Shown here: one piece after another, positions 1 through 5,126 of the stretch
Layout: each line of letters begins with the position of its first letter
Position numbering within the stretch: the first letter of the stretch is position 1
Source of the DNA: a virus
Direction: 5' to 3' (one strand)
Virus record (IMG/VR): IMGVR_UViG_3300037132_000058
Span: 1-21,998 of that record
Length of the DNA: 21,998 nt
Notes under the pieces: model-generated
Databases searched by the model: none
What the model was told of the DNA's origin: nothing
Seen by the model: the letters and a program-made list of their open reading frames with translations, nothing else
Program-made: the position numbers and the translations under genes

Positions 1-78
1 GTGCGCCCGTTGAAATGCGACTGCGAAGAAGGGGAGATAACGCACGTCTGGAAGAATAAACCGGGGGCCCGCCCATGA
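1..78 (+). CDS. C-terminal fragment of an unknown upstream gene
   Basis: An open frame enters from the left edge and ends at TGA 76-78, giving about 25 residues (ending KPGARP) with a CDCEEGE segment. The start lies outside the window, so family and function cannot be judged. A ten-codon frame (75-107) overlaps its stop by ATGA and ends over the start of the next gene. It is probably not a gene but may couple translation across the junction. Confidence 0.4.
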   Translation: MRPLKCDCEEGEITHVWKNKPGARP

Positions 79-103
79 CCACCCGCCGCGTCAAGGAGTG
101 CAA

Positions 104-484
104 ATGACCCAAAAAGAACGCCATAAGCTAACAAAGGCTAATGACAAGATGTGCTCAGAATTGGTCCGGCGCCGTGACTTCGAGAGGTTCAAGGGATCGT
201 GCGGGCGTTGTGGTCATGCCGTCCCGTCCTGGAACAAACTTCAATGGGCGCATCTTATCAGCCGGTCACATCTCAAAACCCGCTGGAATCCCGACGTAGC
301 CTGCGGTATCTGCGCCGGCTGTCATATGTTCATCGATCGGGAAATGGACGCCAAACAGGAACTGATAGACAAATTCATCGGGCGCGAGAAATATGAACTC
401 TTGAAGTCCGCGGCAAATGACACAGGGAAGGTGGACTATCAGGGGTGGAACCTTTATCTGAAACAAGAGCTGGAGGCGCTATGA
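104..484 (+). CDS. HNH/NinG-like cysteine-rich phage protein
   Basis: 126 residues. ATG 104 is preferred over GTG 98 because AAGGAG (93-98) lies five bases before it. The protein has a CGRCG pair (C33, C36), a WAHLISR segment (H50), RWNPD, and a CGICAGCH cluster (C67, C70, C73, H74). This order, a Cys pair, then a His in a W-x-H-L-I-S-R context, then N-P-D and a second Cys/His cluster, resembles zinc-bound HNH-fold phage proteins such as lambda NinG, which acts in recombination. The fold assignment rests on family resemblance. Nuclease activity is inferred only, since the classic HNH asparagine and final histidine cannot be placed with certainty. The stop overlaps the next gene by ATGA. An HNH endonuclease of the packaging type is an alternative, but such genes usually lie beside terminase. 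Confidence 0.65.
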   Translation: MTQKERHKLTKANDKMCSELVRRRDFERFKGSCGRCGHAVPSWNKLQWAHLISRSHLKTRWNPDVACGICAGCHMFIDREMDAKQELIDKFIGREKYELLKSAANDTGKVDYQGWNLYLKQELEAL

Positions 485-711
485 GTAAGAATAACGATAT
501 GGCCGAAGTAGGTTTCAACTATCTGGCCCTGGCCATCCTGATAAAGCGGCCCGGTGTCAACGGGAAAGAGAGCAAGTGTATCTCGAGGGCCTGCTGCGCC
601 TTGCGGTCTCACTCACTGTCAACCCCAACCATGCAGACCGGGCATGTAAATCACCAGGGCGGCATCGACCTGCTTAACCGGGGCGGCATACTGGGCGACG
701 CGGGACTGTAG
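481..711 (+). CDS. Small hypothetical protein, possibly frameshifted
   Basis: 76 residues from ATG 481, which overlaps the upstream stop as ATGA and suggests translational coupling. The first 22 residues (MSKNND...LALAILIK) look like normal protein. After about position 545 the reading becomes rich in Cys, Ser and Gly. Another frame there (about 564-677, ending TAA 675-677) reads more like protein, with EQVYLEGLLRLAVSLTVNPN. This suggests one indel near 545-565 has broken a gene that once ended at 677, or that two short frames overlap. No family is recognised. Confidence 0.4.
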   Translation: MSKNNDMAEVGFNYLALAILIKRPGVNGKESKCISRACCALRSHSLSTPTMQTGHVNHQGGIDLLNRGGILGDAGL

Positions 712-715
712 AAAA

Positions 716-738
716 TATCCGAACAAAAGTCCTATAAT
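716..738 (+). promoter_or_regulatory. Promoter-like site sharing a 12-base motif with the late promoter
   Basis: TATCCGAACAAA (716-727) is followed by a perfect TATAAT (733-738). The same 12-mer occurs at 2058-2069 with its -10 box (TAAAAT) at exactly the same distance of 17 bases. No good -35 box precedes this copy (tagaaa at 709-714), so an activator may be needed. The ATG at 747 lies nine bases after the box, so a transcript from here would be nearly leaderless. Confidence 0.45.
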
Positions 739-746
739 GAGGTCGA

Positions 747-980
747 ATGACTGAGAAGCTGGGTGTGAACCTAATCCCCTACCTGTTGACGCCGAGCCAA
801 GCTGTTTTAATTGAGCTGTGCAAAATTCACCCATGGGACCATATCGAAATCGAATTACAGGATGCGCAGCCGATGGTAGTATTCAAATACACGCACGATG
901 GGTTGGGTAAAGAAAAAATCAGCATCCAGAGAACAGCGGAAATCTTGAGAATAGATTTATCGAAATGGCAAAAGCAATGA
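747..980 (+). CDS. Hypothetical protein (77 aa)
   Basis: Starts at ATG 747 after GAGG (739-742) with a short four-base spacer. The 77-residue product is soluble-looking, with a hydrophobic N-terminal third (NLIPYLLTPSQAVLIELCKI), an acidic middle, and a basic C-terminus ending KWQKQ. There is no motif that I recognise. It follows a promoter-like element and is followed by a strong terminator (1029-1074), so it may be the last gene of a short transcription unit or a monocistronic gene. Function unknown. Confidence 0.55.
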   Translation: MTEKLGVNLIPYLLTPSQAVLIELCKIHPWDHIEIELQDAQPMVVFKYTHDGLGKEKISIQRTAEILRIDLSKWQKQ

Positions 981-1028
981 GACGAATAACTTTTAACTAA
1001 CATCGCCTGACCAGGTTTAGGGCCGGAG

Positions 1029-1074
1029 GGCGGGAATCTCGGACTTGAAAGAGTCTGGGGTTTCCGCCTTTTTT
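1029..1074 (+). terminator. Strong intrinsic terminator
   Basis: Arms 1029-1045 and 1052-1068 pair over all 17 positions (four of them G-T wobbles) around a six-base loop (tgaaag), followed directly by T6 (1069-1074). It closes the unit ending with the gene at 747-980. The 980-1095 gap holds nothing else apart from the AAGGAGG ribosome site of the next gene. Confidence 0.85.
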
Positions 1075-1094
1075 GTTGTCAAAAGGAGGTTTTG

Positions 1095-1382
1095 ATGAGT
1101 CGAACTGTAGAGCAACCCCGGAAACACCGCGGCGGTCAACCAGGTAACAGGAACGCGAGGAAGGGCAGCCTCGAGGGGGTCGAAGTTGTCACTATCGACC
1201 GGGTGGCCCTTTTGCGGGAAGCTGCGAGAATTGCAACTCTCGCCATGACCCGCTGCGAGACCTGCGGCCAGCTCATTCACCCCCGCTTCAAGCATCACCA
1301 CTGGAAGGTGAAGGACATCCCGATGGGTGAATGGACGCCGCATGGCCGGGGCGCGTTCAGGGTGGTGGAATATGTTATTTAA
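1095..1382 (+). CDS. Hypothetical basic protein with a GGQPGNRNARKG motif
   Basis: 95 residues. ATG 1095 is preceded by a near-perfect AAGGAGG (1083-1089) with a five-base spacer, better than the TTG three bases upstream of it. The N-terminus contains GGQPGNRNARKG (13-24), a Gly/Asn-rich basic motif often seen at the start of small phage and mobile-element proteins and probably nucleic-acid-binding. A Cys pair (C54, C57 in CETCG) with following histidines (H62, H67-H69) could bind a metal. The gene ends 11 bases inside the next frame. Function is unknown. The DNA-binding idea is inference from charge and motif. Confidence 0.6.
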   Translation: MSRTVEQPRKHRGGQPGNRNARKGSLEGVEVVTIDRVALLREAARIATLAMTRCETCGQLIHPRFKHHHWKVKDIPMGEWTPHGRGAFRVVEYVI

Positions 1383-1599
1383 CACACCGATATGGGACTG
1401 TCTCAACTTCGAATCTCAACTCTGCCTCTTCCGGTTCCAGCGAGACAACCATGACGCCGGATGGATGCCCAGGGAGCACCCTACCAGAGTTTCAACTGAA
1501 GGGACACGCGGAGGGCTTACATGCTCTGAGAACGTTCCCGCCATCATGCAGGCCACCCCCGAGCAGGTCAAGCACAACATGGGGGTGTTCAGGACGTGA
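1372..1599 (+). CDS. Hypothetical protein (75 aa), coupled to both neighbours
   Basis: ATG 1372 follows GGTGGA and begins before the stop of the upstream gene. The frame ends at TGA 1597-1599, which overlaps GTG 1596 of the next gene as GTGA. Such double coupling supports a real gene. The product has an N-terminal hydrophobic stretch (LFNTPIWDCLNF), a Gly/Thr-rich middle and a plausible helical end (ATPEQVKHNMGVF). No family is recognised. Other frames in this interval are also open, so the call is moderate. Confidence 0.45.
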   Translation: MLFNTPIWDCLNFESQLCLFRFQRDNHDAGWMPREHPTRVSTEGTRGGLTCSENVPAIMQATPEQVKHNMGVFRT

Positions 1600-2021
1600 C
1601 CGACTATTTCTCCCCCGGTGAGTTTCACTCATACCATCGCGACCAGGTTGTGTTTTTCCTGAATGAGTGCAGGGAAAGCTGGCCTCAGAAAGAGTCTAAC
1701 TACACCGACGCGCCGATCTCGCATCAATCAAGCAGCCACATGCCGGGGGAAACCGAGTCGCTAGTTCGTGCAGAGATAACCCAGCGCATCAGTATGTGCG
1801 GAGACTATGGCGTGCGGTTGTATGTCGAGATTATAGCCAAAGGGAAAGAGCGGCCCGTAGAATTTGATGACCTGTCGTCAGATTCCCGTTCTGCGGTCTC
1901 ATACGTCTGCGGATTATGCCGGCGCTGGCAGTCGTGCGAAAACTGTTTGGTTAAAAAATGCAAACGGCGCGGCCGGAAGCCATGCACGTTCGAGCAATGG
2001 ATAAACCATAGGTTGCGCTAA
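1596..2021 (+). CDS. Cys-rich putative zinc protein, candidate late regulator
   Basis: 141 residues from GTG 1596, which overlaps the previous stop. The C-terminal third contains C105-x2-C108-x5-C114-x2-C117-x4-C122-x7-C130 within a strongly basic stretch (VKKCKRRGRK), as expected of a zinc-stabilised nucleic-acid-binding module. The N-terminal two thirds show no motif. Family unknown. Position is suggestive: its stop lies just before a promoter (2051-2080) followed by a terminator-like hairpin (2091-2131), the order found in lambdoid phages for the Q antiterminator gene, late promoter and early terminator. Some Q proteins carry zinc clusters. I see no sequence match to Q, so a late-regulator role is inference only. 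Confidence 0.6.
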   Translation: MTDYFSPGEFHSYHRDQVVFFLNECRESWPQKESNYTDAPISHQSSSHMPGETESLVRAEITQRISMCGDYGVRLYVEIIAKGKERPVEFDDLSSDSRSAVSYVCGLCRRWQSCENCLVKKCKRRGRKPCTFEQWINHRLR

Positions 2022-2028
2022 AAAACAC

Positions 2029-2080
2029 TTGACAACTTCAGGCACGAGACTTGACTTTATCCGAACAAACGGACTAAAAT
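2029..2080 (+). promoter_or_regulatory. Probable late promoter with paired ACTTGAC repeats
   Basis: TTGACT (2051-2056), an 18-base spacer, then TAAAAT (2075-2080). The spacer carries TATCCGAACAAA (2058-2069), shared with the promoter-like site at 716. ACTTGAC occurs at 2027-2033 and again at 2049-2055, 22 bases apart (two helical turns), with a full TTGACA at 2029-2034. This may be an activator site or an alternative -35 box. Predicted transcript start is about 2087. Confidence 0.6.
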
Positions 2081-2090
2081 CTGATTTATA

Positions 2091-2131
2091 GAGTGGGAAG
2101 TCTAACCAAAGACGGCCCGCTCTTTCTTTTT
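2091..2131 (+). terminator. Promoter-proximal hairpin with T-run (terminator or attenuator)
   Basis: GAGTGGG (2091-2097) pairs with CCCGCTC (2116-2122, one G-T pair). Inside it GTCT (2100-2103) pairs with AGAC (2110-2113) around an AACCAA loop. TTTCTTTTT follows (2123-2131). The hairpin begins only a few bases after the predicted start at about 2087, so transcription would stop after roughly 40 bases unless antiterminated. It could also be the 3' end of a small RNA. Confidence 0.6.
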
Positions 2132-2361
2132 GCCCCCAACTATCCCAAATCTTCGAACAGTTCGTTTTCTTCGGACAGCCTCCACTCCTGCAAGCCGTTA
2201 GGGCGGCTCATCCCCGCCAGCGGCACATTACCAGCACCGGGGCGACTGAGGTTATTCCTTCCTAGGCCGCCCCGGACACTATTAAACCACAGCCCGAAAT
2301 CGACCTCGCCGTCGAAACACGCTCAAAGCGGGGTAGGGCTGGCTGGTTAAGAGGTAGAAAA
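2132..2361 (+). other. Gene-poor leader region with inverted repeats
   Basis: No convincing gene. An 85-codon frame through it is low in complexity (Ser/Pro/Leu-rich) and probably spurious. GGGCGGC (2201-2207) is complementary to GCCGCCC (2266-2272), enclosing CCCCG (2212-2216) and CGGGG (2238-2242), so an RNA from the 2051 promoter could fold here. GAGGT (2351-2355) lies six bases before ATA 2362, a possible start of the phosphoesterase gene. Confidence 0.4.
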
Positions 2362-2415
2362 ATAGAAGTTATCTCGAGAATCGTCGATTACAAATCACGT
2401 TCTGATACCTTCAAA

Positions 2416-3171
2416 GTGCACCTTCTGGGTGACATACACCTCGGAACCGCCCACTGTGCGGAAGATAAGATAAAAGCCCGCGTCCAGCAAATCAAGGATG
2501 ACCCGTTCGCCCTGTGGATAGGGATGGGTGATTATTGTGAATTCATAAGTGCCCACGATCCGCGCTTTGATGGAAAATGTATTTCAAATTGGATCGACCC
2601 CGCCGAAATCGGGGAAAGTGAAATAGAGAAAATCGTCAACCTATTTCAGCCCATCCGTTCTAAATGCATCGGGCTATTAATGGGAAATCACGAGGACGCT
2701 TACAGGAAACATCAGGACGGAGACCCTCAAAAGCAAATCTGCAAGAGGCTGAACCTTCCAGACCTGGGGTATTCAGCCTTTGTCCGCCTGATTTTCCGCC
2801 GTAAGTCCGGTAATTGCAGGGAAGCGCATGAGTTTCTAGGGGTTGTGACTCACGGGGCGGGCGGCGGTATCACGCGCGGGGCCAAAATGACGCGCCTCGA
2901 AAGATTCATGGATAACTTCAACGCCAGGTGGTACGCTCACGGCCATGTCCATGACACTATTATATCAACCAAGCACTACATGGAACTCACAGAGGCGGGA
3001 AAGATAATCTCGCTCGAAAAGATCGGGGCTATGACCGGCTGCTGGTTTCGGGGATACACGCAGGGAATCCCGCCGTCATACGGAGAGATTAAGAATTATC
3101 CACCAAATGGCATCGGAGCACCGGTATTTATCTTTAACCCCCAAGAAAACAAAGTGAGTGTGACGGGGTAA
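2416..3171 (+). CDS. Calcineurin-type metallophosphoesterase
   Basis: 251 residues from GTG 2416. It shows the full metal-binding set: GDIH (D6, H8), GMGD (D39), GNHE (N91, H92), THG and HGHVH (H175, H177, H179). It should therefore hydrolyse a phosphoester with two divalent metals in the cytoplasm. The substrate is unknown. The same frame stays open upstream, and family members usually have a beta strand before GDIH. Residues encoded from ATA 2362 (IEVISRIVDYKSRSDTF) fit that strand, and ATA 2362 has GAGGT six bases before it, whereas GTG 2416 has no ribosome site. The true protein may thus be 269 residues. It overlaps the DUF4406 gene by one base. Pairing with a nucleotide-like hydrolase suggests nucleotide or cyclic-nucleotide handling (inference). 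Confidence 0.85.
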   Translation: MHLLGDIHLGTAHCAEDKIKARVQQIKDDPFALWIGMGDYCEFISAHDPRFDGKCISNWIDPAEIGESEIEKIVNLFQPIRSKCIGLLMGNHEDAYRKHQDGDPQKQICKRLNLPDLGYSAFVRLIFRRKSGNCREAHEFLGVVTHGAGGGITRGAKMTRLERFMDNFNARWYAHGHVHDTIISTKHYMELTEAGKIISLEKIGAMTGCWFRGYTQGIPPSYGEIKNYPPNGIGAPVFIFNPQENKVSVTG

Positions 3172-3482
3172 TGAAAATCATCTTTGTGTCCGGCCCCTAC
3201 CGCGCCCCGACAAAGCAGGGCATCGAAGCCAATATCTACGCGGCCATGCACGCGGCAAAAGACCTCTGGCGCTCTGGCTTTGCGGTGATTTGCCCTCATG
3301 CGAACACGGCAAACTTCGATGGAGTCGTACCAGATGAGATATTCCTTGAGGGCGATCTTGAGATTTTAAGACGCTGCGATTGCATATTCATGATGGCTGG
3401 CTGGGAATCGAGCGAAGGTTCCAAGGGTGAATATGAGCTGGCGCTCGCGCTCGGTCTGGACGTTTATTATAAAACGTCCTGA
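3171..3482 (+). CDS. DUF4406 / nucleoside 2-deoxyribosyltransferase-like protein
   Basis: 103 residues. The N-terminal strand and loop IIFVSGPYR (3-11), a central helix, and MMAGWESSEGSKGEYELA (74-91) match the DUF4406 group of Rossmann-like proteins related to nucleoside 2-deoxyribosyltransferases. By analogy the glutamate at 87 would be the nucleophile, with SGPYR around the substrate. Members are frequent in phages and their substrates are mostly undefined. It begins on the last base of the phosphoesterase stop. Its TGA (3480-3482) lies against the left end of the IS element, so the last residues may have been altered by the insertion, but the length is normal for the family. Confidence 0.8.
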   Translation: MKIIFVSGPYRAPTKQGIEANIYAAMHAAKDLWRSGFAVICPHANTANFDGVVPDEIFLEGDLEILRRCDCIFMMAGWESSEGSKGEYELALALGLDVYYKTS

Positions 3483-3487
3483 GAAAA

Positions 3488-3508
3488 CCCCGCATTTTAA
3501 TGCTGGGG
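3488..3508 (+). repeat. IS left-end hairpin
   Basis: CCCC-GCAT-TTTA-ATGC-T-GGGG: an eight-pair stem with one unpaired T and a four-base loop. It has the same architecture as the right-end hairpin and is the expected TnpA recognition structure on the single-stranded left end. Confidence 0.75.
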
Positions 3509-3523
3509 ATGAATCAGGGGCAG

Positions 3524-3553
3524 TTGACAAGCAATGTAGATAGTTGGTATATT
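3524..3553 (+). promoter_or_regulatory. Promoter of the IS element
   Basis: TTGACA (3524-3529), 18 bases, TATATT (3548-3553), a near-consensus housekeeping promoter. The predicted start falls at about 3560, on the tnpA ATG itself, so tnpA mRNA may be leaderless. Transcription would continue through tnpB and the right end into the terminase genes. Confidence 0.65.
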
Positions 3554-3559
3554 GTAAAC

Positions 3560-3949
3560 ATGGAATACGAACGTATAAGAAACCAAGTCTACCTCTTGAA
3601 CTTCCATTTAGTGTGGTGCCCAAAGCGTCGGCGCTCGGTGTTGACTGGCGGTATTAAAGATAGGCTGGCCGAGATATTGGCGCAGGTAGCCGTAGAGCAG
3701 AAGGTGAAGATATTAGCGTTAGAGGTAATGCCAGACCATTTACACCTTTTCGTTTCGTGCTACCCACAAATAGCGATTCACAAATTGGTCAAAGCGTTTA
3801 AGGGAAGAAGCTCCAACATGCTCAGGAAAGAGTTTCCCACACTGCTAAGGCTCCCTTCGCTCTGGACTAATAGCTACTTCGTGTCTACAGCAGGCAACGT
3901 ATCCAGCGAAACTATTAAGAAGTACATCGAAGCCCAAAGTAAAAAATGA
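3560..3949 (+). CDS. tnpA: IS200/IS605 Y1 HUH transposase TnpA
   Basis: 129 residues from ATG 3560. A frame from ATG 3500 exists but would begin inside the left-end hairpin, and the family's N-terminus matches MEYERIRN. The HUH metal site is H60-L-H62 in ALEVMPDHLHLFV, and the catalytic tyrosine is Y122 in IKKYIEAQ. Length and motifs are those of active single-domain TnpA, which cuts and rejoins single-stranded IS ends as a dimer, favouring lagging-strand DNA. The stop overlaps the tnpB start by ATGA. Confidence 0.9.
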   Translation: MEYERIRNQVYLLNFHLVWCPKRRRSVLTGGIKDRLAEILAQVAVEQKVKILALEVMPDHLHLFVSCYPQIAIHKLVKAFKGRSSNMLRKEFPTLLRLPSLWTNSYFVSTAGNVSSETIKKYIEAQSKK

Positions 3950-5076
3950 AACTGACCTATAGATATAGGGCCTATGCCAACAAAGAGACACTGGAACATG
4001 TGTCTCAATGGCTGGAGCTATGCCGTAGGCTCTACAATGTGGCACTGGCTAATCGGATAGAATGTTGGCAAGAAGACCACGAAACGGTATCTGGATATGA
4101 CCAAGCCAACGCTCTGCCCGATTTCAAAATAGTCCACCCCGAATATCAGAACGTAGGTTCCCAAGTGCTCCAGAATGTGCTAGAGCGACTGGATAAAGCC
4201 TACAAAGGATTTTTCCGCAGGGTGAAGGCTGGGGGCAAAGCAGGCTTTCCTCGGTTCAGGGGCAGGGGCTGGTATGATTCCTTCACCCTAAAGCAGACGG
4301 GCTGGAAACTTGAGGGGAATCATCTGCATATAGCCAAGGTTGGTATCTTCAAACTTCACCTTTCCCGCCCCATTGAGGGGGAGATTAAAATTGTCACCAT
4401 GCGCCGCTCTGCTACCGGTAAGTGGTACGTCTGCTTCTCTTGCGACAGCGTGCCGGAGAATAAACTTCCTGAGAATGACAAATCCATCGGCATAGATGTA
4501 GGCATAACCTCGATGGCAGTAGACTCTGAGGGACACAAGATAGATAATCCACGCTATTCCAACAAAAGCATGGCAGAACTGCGGCTAAGGCAGCGCAGGT
4601 TGAGCCGGAGGATTAAAGGCTCACAAGGAAGGAAACGAGCTCGGGTATTAGTAGCTAAGGCACACGAAAAGGTAGCCAGTCAACGCGCAGACTTTCTGCA
4701 CAAGGTAGCCAATTACTACATTCAAAGCTACGGCACGATTTACGTAGAGGGTTTGAATATCAAGGGGATGGTGCGGAATCACCATCTGGCAAGGCACATT
4801 CTGGATGGAGCTTGGGGGCAATTCTTCGGGCTGCTATCCTATAAGGCTGAGAGTGCCGGTAGGATACTGGTCAAAGTAGCGCCCCAAAATACCTCTCAAC
4901 TCTGTTCAGGATGTGGTATTAAAGTACCAAAGACACTAGCTGAGCGTATCCATTGCTGCCCTAACTGCGGATTAGTGTTAGACAGGGATGAGAACGCCGC
5001 TAGGAACATACTCAGTCGTGGGGTCGGGCAGACCCCTCAGGTGCTAACGTGGGAGGTTGCTCCGTGCGTAGCCTGA
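3946..5076 (+). CDS. tnpB: RNA-guided RuvC-like nuclease TnpB
   Basis: 376 residues. Domains in order: N-terminal OrfB/IS605 helix-turn-helix part (KLTYRYRAY start), a beta-rich recognition region, and a split RuvC nuclease with D184 in GIDVG, E268 in YVEGLN and D348 in DRDENAARN. A four-Cys zinc finger (C320, C323, C338, C341) sits between the second and third RuvC motifs. All catalytic residues are present, so it should be an active reRNA/omegaRNA-guided DNA nuclease that helps retain the IS at its donor site after excision. Its 3' end lies against the right-end hairpin, which typically forms part of the guide RNA scaffold. The last codons overlap the GTG from which terminase small subunit may now start. 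Confidence 0.92.
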   Translation: MKLTYRYRAYANKETLEHVSQWLELCRRLYNVALANRIECWQEDHETVSGYDQANALPDFKIVHPEYQNVGSQVLQNVLERLDKAYKGFFRRVKAGGKAGFPRFRGRGWYDSFTLKQTGWKLEGNHLHIAKVGIFKLHLSRPIEGEIKIVTMRRSATGKWYVCFSCDSVPENKLPENDKSIGIDVGITSMAVDSEGHKIDNPRYSNKSMAELRLRQRRLSRRIKGSQGRKRARVLVAKAHEKVASQRADFLHKVANYYIQSYGTIYVEGLNIKGMVRNHHLARHILDGAWGQFFGLLSYKAESAGRILVKVAPQNTSQLCSGCGIKVPKTLAERIHCCPNCGLVLDRDENAARNILSRGVGQTPQVLTWEVAPCVA

Positions 5077-5126
5077 AGAATCCCCGCTCTTTAGAGCCGG
5101 GGAGTGTCAAGGAAACTACGATAACC
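4900..5126 (+). ncRNA. Probable omegaRNA (reRNA) of TnpB
   Basis: In this family the guide RNA is made from the 3' end of tnpB through the right end, with the guide taken from the flank just outside the element. Here the scaffold would end with the 5082-5102 hairpin and GTGTCAA, and the guide would begin near 5111 (gaaactacgataacc), the start of the terminase small-subunit gene. The boundaries are inferred from family knowledge, not seen directly. Confidence 0.4.

Larger units (their letters stand above)
3483..5110 (+). mobile_element. IS200/IS605-family insertion sequence (tnpA + tnpB)
   Basis: About 1.6 kb. Gene order is tnpA then tnpB, overlapping by ATGA, between subterminal 21-base hairpins at 3488-3508 and 5082-5102. 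The ends have the expected form, AAAA-CCCCGC... on the left and ...GGGGAGTGTCAA on the right, without target duplication, as known for HUH single-strand transposition. Exact borders cannot be fixed without an empty site. I place them near 3483 and 5110. Both genes are intact, so the element may be active. It lies precisely between the DUF4406 stop and the terminase small-subunit reading frame. Confidence 0.85.

Noticed and set aside
2093-2350. 85-codon + strand frame between the late promoter and the phosphoesterase.
   Set aside because: Low-complexity Ser/Pro/Leu composition, a start inside the terminator hairpin and no ribosome site. Probably a chance frame.
2092-2361. The phosphoesterase frame stays open far upstream except for one TAG at 2263-2265, suggesting a stop-codon readthrough fusion.
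   Set aside because: The upstream reading (many Arg, Pro, Gly) does not resemble the family, a ribosome site sits at 2351-2355, and TAG ends the short chaperone frame (16929-16931) normally, so amber recoding is unlikely.
3488-3508. IS left-end hairpin considered as the terminator of the DUF4406 unit.
   Set aside because: No T-run follows. Its twin at the right end shows that it is the transposon end structure.
3500-3559. N-terminal extension of TnpA from ATG 3500.
   Set aside because: It would begin within the left-end hairpin and span the promoter. The family N-terminus matches ATG 3560.
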